From NCBI GenBank assembly GCA_031771865.1, contig JASISA010000019.1, positions 744,001-808,000 of the forward strand: DNA of 64,000 bases, read 5' to 3'. The position numbers and the translations under genes were made by a program. Below, in pieces: positions 9,900 to 19,369 of the stretch. The notes below the pieces were generated by a model. It did not search any database and was not told the DNA's origin. It saw only the letters and a program-made list of their open reading frames with translations. This DNA is from Nothophaeocryptopus gaeumannii (lineage: Eukaryota; Ascomycota; Dothideomycetes; Mycosphaerellales; Mycosphaerellaceae). The first letter of the stretch is position 1; each line of letters starts with the position of its first letter.

Positions 9900-10054
9900 C
9901 TTGTCAGGTCGCGTGCTCGGGGTGCTCGAGGAGTCTCGTCAGGCGAGAAGGAAGATGGAGAGCGATCCGCGGTGGCAAGTGCTATGGGGGGAAATTCATA
10001 TGCGCACGGTCCTCCTCTTGTCGTGTGATGTGCTCAAGTGTTGAGGTATGTATG

Positions 10055-10074
10055 TTAGGTTAGGTAGGTTAGGT
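10055..10074. repeat. short telomere-like TTAGGT repeat
   Basis: The 20 bases TTAGGTTAGGTAGGTTAGGT sit about 155 bases upstream of the DCN1 start. They resemble fungal telomere units (TTAGGG) only loosely; a simple-sequence tract is the safer description. Confidence 0.45.
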
Positions 10075-10248
10075 CGCAAGGGGAGGAAGCCGAGTGTGTC
10101 TCGATCTTCAAAGGCATGACGGCAGCGGCGGGGCACGGGCAATCGATAGCTGCCTCGCCAAGACCTTGTCCCTGCCTGAAGTTGCGGCTCTGCAGAACAA
10201 CCACACCGGCGACATGCATACAGCGGTATGAGAAAGGGGGATGCTTAC

Positions 10249-10330
10249 GAGGACCCTTGGCCACCTTCTTCGTCTTCTTTGGTGTGGTCATGGTGAGCGA
10301 CTCGGTCTCGTCGACCTTGCGTTTGGGCAT
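10249..10330 (-). other. candidate basic 5' exon upstream of DCN1
   Basis: On the minus strand an ATG at 10330 encodes 27 residues, MPKRKVDETESLTMTT followed by PKKTKKVAKGP, with two SV40-like nuclear localisation motifs, and ends exactly at a consensus donor (C then GTAAGC). Splicing to the AG just before 9934 would keep frame with DCN1 and add a Ser/Thr-rich linker ahead of its MPPAYTS start; the branch site for that acceptor is poorly placed. It may be an alternative N-terminus of DCN1, an upstream short ORF, or chance. Confidence 0.3.
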
Positions 10331-10935
10331 CGTCTTGGACGGTCGTGGTTGTATGTAAGGATGTCGCGTTTCGAGGCAGAGGGAGTCGAGTGCAATTGAC
10401 AAGAGCGCTGGAGGTTCAGATACTGAATAAGAAGCGTTTGTATTGTGTCAGGCGACAATAGTCCATGTGACGCGACACTCACGGACGCAGATGCTTCGAG
10501 TATATGCCGCGAAGAAGAGTTTGGGAGAGTCTGGGTGAAGTGGAAGGAAGGTTGCGGCCTTCACGCGTGTCGAGGCGCGTCCATGCTGGTGGTAATGGTG
10601 AAGGAAGGAACCACTCTTAGGCAGCCACCACTCCATCACATGCAAGAAGCATCAGCATATGATTGCACTCACTTGACCTGTCTAACGCAGAAGCTAGATT
10701 CCTACACTGCATCGCCATATGTTTAAGAGCAACGTCTTCACCGATGGGGCACGGTCTCCATTGCGATCATACCGACGACACCCGCATGACAACGCCAGAT
10801 GCTTCCATGAGGCCGCATCGATGAGAAGATCCAACACGTATTTGCACAGAGAACGGCAGTCTTCATCATCTCCGATACTCACATCACAATCTCCAACCTT
10901 TCCCCTTGCCCTTCGAGAAGATTCTGGTCTCGTCA

Positions 10936-11595
10936 TTACTGGTCAACCCATTGCGCATCCTCCCGATCACCCAGTTCCGTCCATGTGTGTACACTGAACT
11001 GACACACCGGCACCCACAGCTTCATATCCTTCAGGTCCGAGAGCTCGCCCGACTTCCTCAATGCCGCTCTGAGAGCATTCAATGCCGCCCTTGCATCCTC
11101 CACAGTCCAGAAAGCTCCATCGCCATAGCAAAATCGCACGTCTCTTAGAGACTGGCGGTGGTCTGAAGTCAAGGTATCGAGCCAGCGGCAGCCGAGGTTG
11201 GGAAAGCCCCATGGAATGACGAATGTGTTCTTCTGGTAGTAGATTGGAGAGGCTTCTGCTCGGATTTGTTTGCATACTTGGAGGAGTGAAGAGAGACGCG
11301 GAGCTGGCTGAGCTCCTTCGGCGGAACGTGATGGTACTGTATTTCGGCGAGCGGCAGCATGGATCTCGATAGGAGCTTGTGCTACGAGGACTTGTTTATA
11401 GATCGATCGTCGGAGGTTGAGAGGCAGCCTCGTGAGAGGACATCTCGTCCAGAGTCCTTCGGTAGACATGTCTGCTGGTGAGTCAGTTGCTTCAATGGTT
11501 TCTTCTGAGAGGATATGAAGTTTCTCTTGTACGTCAATGAAATCGTACTCGCCCGTATACTTGCACCTCGCTTTCCTTCCTGCTGGCCTGACCAT
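10936..11595 (-). CDS. 2EXR-type fungal protein of unknown function
   Basis: A 219-residue frame. After a basic N-terminus it has CPLTRLPLNLRRSIYKQVLV, the F-box-like Leu-Pro helix of fungal 2EXR/DUF7730 proteins, followed by LLQVCKQIRAEASPIYYQKN, the hallmark of that group, and then a region starting TFVIPWGFPN. Nothing catalytic is visible. The family is greatly expanded in Dothideomycetes and its function is unknown. Whether the start is at 11595 or at an internal Met (about residue 43) is unclear; no upstream exon was found. Its stop codon faces the DCN1 upstream region. Confidence 0.72.
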   Translation of the reverse strand: MVRPAGRKARCKYTGEYDFIDVQEKLHILSEETIEATDSPADMSTEGLWTRCPLTRLPLNLRRSIYKQVLVAQAPIEIHAAARRNTVPSRSAEGAQPAPRLSSLLQVCKQIRAEASPIYYQKNTFVIPWGFPNLGCRWLDTLTSDHRQSLRDVRFCYGDGAFWTVEDARAALNALRAALRKSGELSDLKDMKLWVPVCQFSVHTWTELGDREDAQWVDQ

Positions 11596-12496
11596 GGCGG
11601 AGGAAGTCGGGCTGGTATGCCACGACCGATGCAGTGCTTGTCGATGCTTGCCTCATGCGTCCTCATACCCACCAGGTTCTCCAGACAGCTACCGCATTCT
11701 CCAGCTGCATGTCAAGGCCTACCGGGTCGACTGGCGAATGGCTGCCTCGGAGCGTAGGTTGTCATGGGAGTACGTCTCTTCTCGCTGTCCAAGCCATTCG
11801 ACCTGATCATGGCGGCCCTGCAAGCCTCCTACAGAGCTGTCCAGTCGTGCGGAGAATGACCCTGCCCATCGTAGCTCTTGCGGTACTTCCTCGCGTGATG
11901 TTTTCTTGGATCCTGGGTTCGATGGAGGAAGGGGAGCGGAAGCTTGAACGAAAGGTGGCCGGGAGACATGATGCCCTGGCGCTGAAGCGATTGGCTGATG
12001 GTTCCGTGAGTTCAACTTCACGTCTTCGAACACCATGCTGGCTCTGTTTACTCCGTCGCGTCCGCTCACGACACCTCCTCACGTCTTGCTATACCATTGC
12101 TGACCTCTGACGAACTCTGTGCGGAGGAGTCATTCTTGCGATGTTGCGGCGACGAGGATGGTGGCTCTTCAAGAGACGCACTTGTGCCTTTCGGTGCTCG
12201 GGGCCTTGGCTGTCCGGCGCGTGCTCACCAATCCAAGTCGGTGAATCGGTGAGGAACGGTGAGTGGCATGGCATGGGCTGACGGACAACGAATCGACTTC
12301 TCCTTGCTTTTGGGCTGTGCAAGAGCGGAGAGGTGTCGCTGCCAAGGTAAGGTAGGAGACATCTTCGATCACCACCCACCAATATTATCAGATTCGACAT
12401 CTGCTTTGTCGGTGCGACGCTGCAATAAACATCACTTGATCGCGAACAGTCATATCGAATCGCTGGACGAGACATTCGACGCATAGACATTCAAAT
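11596..12496. other. divergent intergenic region
   Basis: This 901-base spacer separates the divergently transcribed 2EXR-type gene and CDF transporter, so it should hold both promoters. Open frames of up to 158 codons (11634-12110 plus; 12089-12490 minus) resemble nothing known and overlap one another, so I do not call them. Confidence 0.45.
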
Positions 12497-13943
12497 ATGG
12501 CCCAACACGATCCGGACCTTCACAACACGATTTCACTGAGGCCCTCGCCCTTCCACATCTATCCCGAACGCTACTCTCACAACCACACCCCAGAGCCGAG
12601 CCACCACGGTCACCATCATCACCATGAGCGACCAGGCAACAGCTCGGGAGTCGAGCACAGCGACAAAACAGTCCCGGAACCAATAGCGCGACCCGCATAC
12701 CAGCGCAACAGCAGCGACAGCGAGCGCGACGATGTCGAGCGTCAAAATAGCCTGCCCGAGTACCACGCTGAGAACGATCCATACAAGCTACGCAACGGCA
12801 TCAAAGACATTGCGGACGAGAAGGCCAAGGCCAAGGCCAACAGTAAAGCCAAGCGAGTATGCCAGCCAGTCGGCAAAGGCAAAGACATGGTCAAATCCCA
12901 CAAGATCCTCAAGTTCTACGAAAACCAAAACGAGAATATCGAGCGTCTCCTTAAGCCTGTCGACGACCACGTCCGGGACGCCAAGGAAGAGCAAGGTAGT
13001 GATGCACTGCAGTTCAAAATAGCAGTTCGAGGCAGTTTCGCGGCCAATATTATTCTGGCCGGTCTGCAGATCTATGGTGCTGTGTCTTCGGGTTCGCTGT
13101 CGCTATTTACCACCATGGCGGACAGCATCTTTGACCCGGCCAGCAACCTGACGCTCATTCTTTGTAACAGAGCAGTGAACAAGGTCGATCCGCGCAAGTT
13201 TCCATCTGGGAAGGGTCGTTTGGAGACGGCAGGCAACATTGCTTTCTGTTTCTTGATGACAGCTGTCTCTCTCATCCTGATAGTCGAGTCTATCCGCGAG
13301 ATCGCAACGAAGGAGCAGGGCGACGGCTTCCATTTCCCTTCCGTGATCGCCGTTGGCATTGCATTCTGCACCAAACTCGGTCTGTTCTTCTACTGCTGGG
13401 CTCTGCGAAACAAGTACAGCCAGATTCGCATTCTGTGGGAAGACCACCGCAACGACTTGTTCATCAACGGCTTCGGTCTGATGACAAGCGTTCTCGGAAG
13501 CAAGGTTGCGTAAGTTGAGCCTGCTCGCTTTCGTACGCTACAAACTGATTGATATGCGCAGATGGTTCATCGATCCAATGGGGGCCATAATACTCTCCGT
13601 CCTGATCTCCTTCCTCTGGCTCCGAACCGCCTACCAAGAATTCCAACTCCTCATCGGCGTCTCCGCAGACACCGCCTTCCTCCAGCACGTCACCTACATA
13701 TCCATGACCCACGACCCTCGCATCCTCCAACTCGACACTGTCCGCTCGTGGCACTCTGGTCCGAGACTGATTGTTGAGGTGGATATTGTCATGGATCCCG
13801 ATCTTACGTTGAGAGAGACCCACGACGTTGCGGAGGACCTGCAGATGAAATTGGAGAGTTTGCCTGATGTGGAGAGGGCATATGTGCATGTGGACTTTGA
13901 GACGACGCATAGTCCGGAGCATTTTTTAAAGAAGGAGTTGTAA
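12497..13943 (+). CDS. cation diffusion facilitator (CDF) metal transporter, 464 aa
   Basis: Exon 1 is 12497-13509 and exon 2 13562-13943, joined in phase across a 52-nt intron (GTAAGT to GCGCAG). The cytosolic N-terminus of about 170 residues has a His cluster (SHHGHHHHHE) and a Lys/Ala-rich stretch. The CDF core starts near residue 175 (LQFKIAVRGSFAANIILAGL) with two DxxxD metal sites, MADSIFD in the second membrane helix and WEDHRND in the fifth; DxxxD at both places is the pattern of Mn-type CDF carriers. The C-terminal cytosolic dimerisation domain has DTVRSWHSG and ERAYVHVDFE. It probably moves Mn2+ or a similar divalent ion out of the cytosol into an organelle or out of the cell; membrane and direction are not visible. 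Confidence 0.92.
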
Positions 13944-14398
13944 GAGTTTGCATCCTTCACATCTGCACCGAAGCCTTCAACCCAAGCGCTTCCCATCAAC
14001 CAAACACCCACTCAGATACTGAGTGCTTCCTACTTGGCGACATCGACGGCACCCTCCCATGGCTTGGTTATGCTTGGAACTTTTGATGTTAACCTTGAAG
14101 TCATAGATCTATAGCGGAACCGATCAGCAGACAGCATTCGAGGAGCACGGTGGCGGGACCAAAAACCAGCGAACAGCCTTCGCAAGACATAGCGCAGCTC
14201 AAGCCCTCAGAGACGACGATTGCTCAAGATTGGCAACCTTCGAGCCGAGCACTAAGGAATTTGAAGAGGGCTGTCCTATGGATGACTTGCGCTGATGCCT
14301 GAATGGAGCTATCGACACGTGGCTAATTGGGGGCGAATGAGGATATGTTGTTGATGGGAGCAGAAAGCGAGATATAGACATTGGAATGAGAAGACTTT
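13944..14398. other. intergenic, no gene recognised
   Basis: This 455-base stretch follows the CDF gene. I see nothing beyond its likely 3' untranslated region and the upstream side of the decayed repeat gene. Confidence 0.4.
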
Positions 14399-14910
14399 AT
14401 GAACTTGTATGTCACCGTTCTCGCCGTCATTTGCATACTGCTACCTACGAGTAGCTAATCAAAAATCCCCAAAGCGCCGCAGTATCATAGGATTCGCGTC
14501 AAATACCGCGAAGCGCCGTCATGTGCTTCAAAGGAACCTTGCCATGCTCAAGTCTCGGTCTTAGTACACCAACTCAAGCTTTGGTTTTGGTGGCCACCAT
14601 GGTGGCGAAGCCAGCCGTTGCAGCAACTCATTTTCACCCAGCTTGGGCTTGGGTGGCCACCACGGAGGCGAAGCAAGCGTTTGGCCTAGACGCTCCATGC
14701 CCAGCTTGGGGCTTTAGCGGCCGCCATGTAGGTGAAGCGAGCGTTTGGAATGGTTCCTCCGCGTCCAGCTTCGGCCTAGGCGGCTGGGGTGAGTTCGGAG
14801 GTCCAAGTGCAAGTGAAGCAGACTCTTCCAAGATCAGCTTCGTTCGCGGCGGCTGTGGCGTGATTGGTGATGGGTCTATAAAGTTGATCAGTAGCTGCAA
14901 GGATCGGTGA
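14399..14910 (+). pseudogene. decayed secreted Gly-rich repeat protein gene
   Basis: An ATG at 14399 starts a 19-residue peptide, MNLYVTVLAVICILLPTSS, that looks exactly like a signal peptide but then stops. Downstream, units starting with AGCTT lie at 14577, 14640, 14703, 14767 and 14836 (spacing 63, 63, 64 and 69 bases). The first two translate to SFGFGGHHGGEAS and SLGLGGHHGGEASVW; the third has a one-base insertion; the last two resume in another frame (SFGLGGWGEFGGPSASEA) to a TGA at 14908. So 21-residue Gly/His-rich repeats behind a secretion signal seem to have been broken by a stop and an indel, unless an unrecognised intron joins them. No family is recognised; secreted Gly-rich fungal repeat proteins include wall and antimicrobial-like proteins. 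Confidence 0.5.
14577..14860 (+). repeat. 63-bp imperfect tandem repeat
   Basis: Five units begin at 14577, 14640, 14703, 14767 and 14836. The best-kept part of each unit reads AGCTTGGGCTTGGGTGGC or a close variant. The 63-base period is a whole number of codons and only later units carry indels, which argues that the array once encoded protein. Confidence 0.7.
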
Positions 14911-15346
14911 TGGATGTGTAAGCTTACTGGAAATGATGGGTATGTGTGCCGTGGGATGGTCGTTGTTTCGTAGGTTGTGGTTGTATTGGGTTTGGCAGTT
15001 GAGAGAAGTCTTTGTAGTCCGTCTGTATTTTATATCGTCGCTGCATTGTATTCACAACGAATATACATGACTACTGTGGCCACCAACCACCCTCATGACA
15101 TTCGCCCAGAGCTTCTGTAATGTGACGATATATGTGCCTCATGCTTTGCTGAGAGCTTGCCAATGCAGATATAGCCCTAGTTGTGAAGTTGCTTGCTCGA
15201 TGCGTGTGCTCGTGGCAATGCTTGTCATGACATCCGCGTCTGGCGCCGCAAGAAAAGAGAGTAGCAATTTGTATGACAATCATGACGCCAGCCTTCTGGC
15301 ACATATACGTAGAACAGCGGCTGATGTGGTGATGGCCAAACTTTGC
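14911..15346. other. intergenic, no gene recognised
   Basis: A 436-base gap upstream of the 3' end of the Mg-chelatase-like gene. Nothing is recognised other than the presumed 3' ends of both flanking loci. Confidence 0.4.
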
Positions 15347-16363
15347 TCACAGCGGCGTTTCGATGCTGTTCAGGACATCGTCAATGACTTCGTCCACAGT
15401 CAAGCCTTCCAGCAACTCCTTCACAGCTCGTGGATCGCTTCCCCAAAGCAAACTTTTCTCATTCTCCGCAGTCGCCAGGACCAGTCGATGTGCGTATATC
15501 TTGCGTGCTGCCAGCGCCACCAGCGAGGGAGGCACATAAGTCAATCCGTGCAGAGGAGCCAGTGCCATGCTCAGAATGCGCATTTGCCGTGTCGCGGTAG
15601 CCGTCACTCCGCCCTTGACATACCGGCTGTTGCGCATGAACACAACGATGTTGTGAAGATATTGTGCGATCTCGTGTGTCATGTTGACGTCCTTTGCCAG
15701 CGTTTGCAGGTCCCTGATGTCCTCGTGTATGATTCCCGAAGAAGACTTATCGACGTCACCTTCGAGATGTGGTAGTCCGTTATCTTCGGCATGGAAGTGG
15801 GACACGGCGAACAAATCGTTGAGATGCCGCGTCAGTCGTGCCTTTGGCTGTGAGAGAATCGTAATGAAGAGCAGGCCTTTCGGAGCTGTGTGCATAGCGG
15901 ATCTTGTGAAGATGCGCCGGGATCGCAAGAGCTCAAACGCCTGCACTTGTACAGCTTCACTTGCTGTATCCAGCGCAGTGGCAATGACAACGTCTGCAAT
16001 CCGTCGATCGTCCAGATTGGGCACGCTGTCTAGCCTTCCGGGGCTCGGCTCCCTCGTCGCATTGAACTTGACGCCCAAGCTTGGCCGTGTAGAAACATAG
16101 TTCTTAGTCTCATCATAGTCGTTATCCGCATCAATTAGGAGGGCCTCATTGAACTCGTCCACAGTGGTTTTGGGACAGCACTCTACGAGAACGGGTCGAG
16201 TCCCGTAGGTACCGGTGCAGGTGAGCCTGAGCTCTTCTTGAAGGCTCTTGACTGATTCTGTGGATGTAGAGAAGACACAGTGCTCATCGGCTACCATCGA
16301 GACCAGCACGGCCAACTCAAGATCACCTAGGCTCTGGATCCGGGATAGAAGGTAGGAGGCCAT
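15347..16363 (-). CDS. magnesium chelatase-like (degenerate AAA+) fungal protein
   Basis: A 338-residue single-exon protein starting MASYLLSRIQSLGDLELAVL. It has the general order of a ChlI/MoxR-like AAA+ module without a recognisable Walker A: a segment ADVVIATALDTASEAVQVQA where the AAA core would be, ELLRSRRIFTRSAMHTAPKG and LLFITILSQP (sensor-like), HLNDLFAVSHFH, then a helical lid with NIVVFMRNSRYVKGGVTATATRQ and PPSLVALAARKIYAHRLVLA. This resembles fungal proteins annotated as magnesium chelatase although fungi make no chlorophyll; their role is unknown. Loss of the ATP-binding loop suggests a non-catalytic job. The first ATG precedes the conserved segment and the frame has no stops. 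Confidence 0.72.
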   Translation of the reverse strand: MASYLLSRIQSLGDLELAVLVSMVADEHCVFSTSTESVKSLQEELRLTCTGTYGTRPVLVECCPKTTVDEFNEALLIDADNDYDETKNYVSTRPSLGVKFNATREPSPGRLDSVPNLDDRRIADVVIATALDTASEAVQVQAFELLRSRRIFTRSAMHTAPKGLLFITILSQPKARLTRHLNDLFAVSHFHAEDNGLPHLEGDVDKSSSGIIHEDIRDLQTLAKDVNMTHEIAQYLHNIVVFMRNSRYVKGGVTATATRQMRILSMALAPLHGLTYVPPSLVALAARKIYAHRLVLATAENEKSLLWGSDPRAVKELLEGLTVDEVIDDVLNSIETPL

Positions 16364-17081
16364 GGCCGGCTGTTGCGGTGTGAGAGGAGTCTGTGAGGCC
16401 GTAGACTCTTCTATTCAGCTTTCGTAGCCTGGCAAAGCGCTCAACATACTCATATCCATGGTTCCTGCTGCCACAGAAGATGCAGAGCGTTGTTCATTGA
16501 CATTGCGAATGGTGTTGGCAAGAGTGAAGTGTGAGATCGTGCACACGCCTGTGCCATTTGATTACTAAGCCAGAATTTGCCAAGCATCGTCGCGAGTGAC
16601 TTGCTCCTTCCTCACCATCTTTCCATCTCCAACATCCATCAGCATCCGATCGTCAACCCTCCTGCCTATCAGTGACATCGAACAGGTATATGCAAGCTGC
16701 CGGTCCCTAATGGTCGGCGCCCGTACTCCAGCAGCAAACGATCCGGCTTCGCAATAGACAACGCGTCCTTGTTGCATTATGCGGTTTTGCTGGCCCATAT
16801 TGCAGCATAGACGTTATCTACGGGAAGTGCCAGATTGCAATGACGATACTTGGTCGTTACCTTATGCTGCGATACTAGTGGGCCTCTTCCAAGTGGAGCG
16901 ATGAGGCGAACTCTGTGCCGTCCCGTGGAATGTCGAGAACAATAGGTAGGCTGCCAGGTATTATACACCCTTCCCGATCCGTGTCATCGGGCTCTTTGAG
17001 CCACGCATCAACTCTCACATATAGACATAAAGGCGGTGCCTCTTATCATGTCCACTACGCGGTCTGCGCTCTTCGTCGAAG
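16364..17081. other. divergent intergenic region
   Basis: It separates the Mg-chelatase-like gene and the DHCR24-like gene, which are transcribed apart, so both promoters should lie here. A 77-codon minus-strand frame (16565-16798) is the longest; it matches nothing known. Confidence 0.4.
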
Positions 17082-18611
17082 ATGAACGAGCACAACCGGA
17101 AGGTGCAACAGCTCGCTGGCCAGGTGAAAGGCTTCTATGAACAAAAACAGCCCTTCCGCATTTTCCATGGGTCTACGAACAGTACACGGAACCAGGCCTT
17201 GAAGGACAAAAAATGCGTCATTGATGTCAGCGGCCTCGACCATGTACTCAAAGTGGACACTGAGAAGATGACTGCTCTGGTCGAGCCGAACGTACCATTT
17301 GACAAGCTTGTCGAAGCCACCCTAGCGCACAATGTGACGCCTCGCATCGTCGTTGACTTCCCTGGTATTACCGCCGGAGGGGCTTACGCAGGTACAGCTG
17401 GAGAAAGCGCCAGTTTCAGGCATGGCTTTTTCAATCGCACTGTTAATCGAGTGGAGATGATAGATGCCGCCGGCGATGTCATCAATTGCTCTAAGAACGA
17501 GCGACCGGACCTCTTTCACGGCGCTGCTGGAGCACTCGGTACCTTGGGCGTTGCGACCTTGCTTGAAGTCCAGCTTGAGAAAGCGACCAAGTATGTGGAA
17601 ATGACCTACCATCCAGTTTACAGCTCCAAAGAAGCTGTAAACAAAATCAGAGACTTCACTTCCGACGACGAAAGCGATAAATGGGACTTCGTTGATGGCA
17701 TCATTTGGTCAAAGACTTTCGGCGCGATCATTACTGGCCGAAAGATGGATGAGCGAACGCCCGGTATACCGGATGTACGATTCAGCGGTCCGACTGATCC
17801 TTGGTTCTCGTGGCATGTGCAAGAGCGTTTGAAGGACATTAAAGCTCCTGTGACAGAGATTACTCCCTTGCCCGAGTACTACTTCCGTTATGATCGAGGC
17901 GGGTTCTGGGTTGGGTACAGCATCTTCGATGATTCGCCCCTCCCTTTCAATCGCACAACGCGCTACTGGTTGGACGACTTTCTTCATACCCGAATGCTGT
18001 ACGCTGCTATGCATTCTATGCTTGTGAATGGCCAGATCGTCCAGGATGTGGCCGTACCACTAAAGCCCGCGCCGGAATTTTTAGACTGGCTTGGCGAGGA
18101 CTTCCAAGTATGGCCGCTCTGGCTGTGTCCCCTCAAGCAGAGCGCCACCCCTACAATGCACCCTCATACCAACGAAGTCAAGTCAGACGGCACGCCAGAG
18201 CTCATGCTCAACGTGGGCATCTGGGGAAAGCCACGAGAGGATACTGTCACATTCGAGCAGGTCATCGATCAGAACAAGGACCTGGAGGACAAGCTTCACG
18301 AGATTGGAGGAATGAAATGGATGTATAGTGTCAGCTTCGCGAAAGAAAACGACCTTTGGCGCCAATTTGATCGCAAATGGTACGACGGTCTTCGCGAGAA
18401 GTACAAGGCCACGACACTGCCCAATGTCTACAACAAAGCCTGCACCGATCCCAACACCATCCTCCAACGCCTGAACGATGTCAACATAAGGGACAACCTG
18501 CCGTTCTACCTCATGGGTCCGATGTGGTGTCCGTTCAGAGCTTGCCAGAGTGGTGAGTGGAAGAAGAAGAGGCAGTCAACCTGGCCAAGTTGGGTTCCAC
18601 GGGAGAAATAG
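17082..18611 (+). CDS. DHCR24/DIMINUTO-like FAD-linked oxidoreductase, 509 aa
   Basis: A single-exon protein of the vanillyl-alcohol-oxidase (PCMH) FAD fold. The FAD domain includes FRIFHGSTNSTR near residue 28, VIDVSGLDHVLKVD, MTALVEPNVPFDKLV, and PRIVVDFPGITAGGAYAGTA with the Gly-rich FAD loop, then FHGAAGALGTLGVATLLEV. The second half has the DHCR24-type substrate domain (YYFRYDRGGFWVGYSIF, WPLWLCPL, LMLNVGIWG, LPNVYNKA). In animals and plants this family reduces a sterol C24 double bond; most fungi make ergosterol without it, so the substrate here is open. There is no signal peptide or clear membrane anchor. The last 45 residues are basic and Trp/Pro-containing and unlike relatives I know; a missed 3' intron is possible. 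Confidence 0.82.
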   Translation: MNEHNRKVQQLAGQVKGFYEQKQPFRIFHGSTNSTRNQALKDKKCVIDVSGLDHVLKVDTEKMTALVEPNVPFDKLVEATLAHNVTPRIVVDFPGITAGGAYAGTAGESASFRHGFFNRTVNRVEMIDAAGDVINCSKNERPDLFHGAAGALGTLGVATLLEVQLEKATKYVEMTYHPVYSSKEAVNKIRDFTSDDESDKWDFVDGIIWSKTFGAIITGRKMDERTPGIPDVRFSGPTDPWFSWHVQERLKDIKAPVTEITPLPEYYFRYDRGGFWVGYSIFDDSPLPFNRTTRYWLDDFLHTRMLYAAMHSMLVNGQIVQDVAVPLKPAPEFLDWLGEDFQVWPLWLCPLKQSATPTMHPHTNEVKSDGTPELMLNVGIWGKPREDTVTFEQVIDQNKDLEDKLHEIGGMKWMYSVSFAKENDLWRQFDRKWYDGLREKYKATTLPNVYNKACTDPNTILQRLNDVNIRDNLPFYLMGPMWCPFRACQSGEWKKKRQSTWPSWVPREK

Positions 18612-19369
18612 CGTAGTCGAAAATAGCCGGACAATTGAGAATACGTCGTGCCATCCAGGCCCCTTCTAGGGTTTCTTGCAATTGCAAAGGCATGATTCTC
18701 CTGGAACGACTCCGAGCAGCAAGCCGCCGAGAATACGATGCCATACTCGTCAGAGCTGCCACTCGCCGTTCAAGCGCCCAGGCGAGTGGGTTTTACAAGA
18801 CTCATTGTGACAAAGACATCGGTATAACAGCGAGACTGACATGTTCCGTTCCCGTGTCCGAGCTGCTCGGCTTCGCTCTTCAATACCACGGTGAGACGGA
18901 TTTTAGAGTTTGGCCCGCGTGTAGCAGCTATTCGAGCTTCGCCAATCCTTCAAGTGGGATAGCTTAGCAATCTCACAGAAACGTGTTCGGAGTTCAAGAA
19001 GTGCTTCGCAGCTTTGCATTGGACATTTGTGCTTGAACTGGAACTACAAAGCGTTGAGTTCCCATCACAGGGCTGAGTGTGGTCGTCACATAAAGGACTG
19101 CATTACCGTCTCGTCGAACAGGAAATTCGAACGCGACTGGAGGTTTGTAGAAAGACCTCACGTCGTTACGGCCGACAACTTGCAGAGGACCAATCAAATC
19201 GCAACAAACCGGAAGCGGAAGTTGCTTTCTGGATACTGCAATAGCCGTAGAAAAGACCATCAGTATTCGAGAGGAACCCCCAAACAAAGCAGCAAACAGA
19301 CCGACCCTTCACCCAGGAGATCCATTCGGCCCACCACCTCAGCTGAAACAACTCCCGAATACAATCAAA
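18612..19369. other. intergenic, no gene recognised
   Basis: A 758-base gap between two genes on the plus strand. The last 100 bases before 19370 are C/A-rich, as in fungal 5' leaders. No coding similarity is seen. Confidence 0.4.

Larger units (their letters stand above)
9900..10935. other. DCN1 upstream region and spacer
   Basis: Apart from the candidate basic exon at 10249-10330 and a short TTAGGT-type repeat, I see no gene. Open frames of 80-115 codons overlap on both strands and match nothing known. Confidence 0.4.

Noticed and set aside
10055..10074. True interstitial telomere
   Set aside because: Only 20 bases of TTAGGT-like units, not TTAGGG, and no subtelomeric features; treated as simple sequence.
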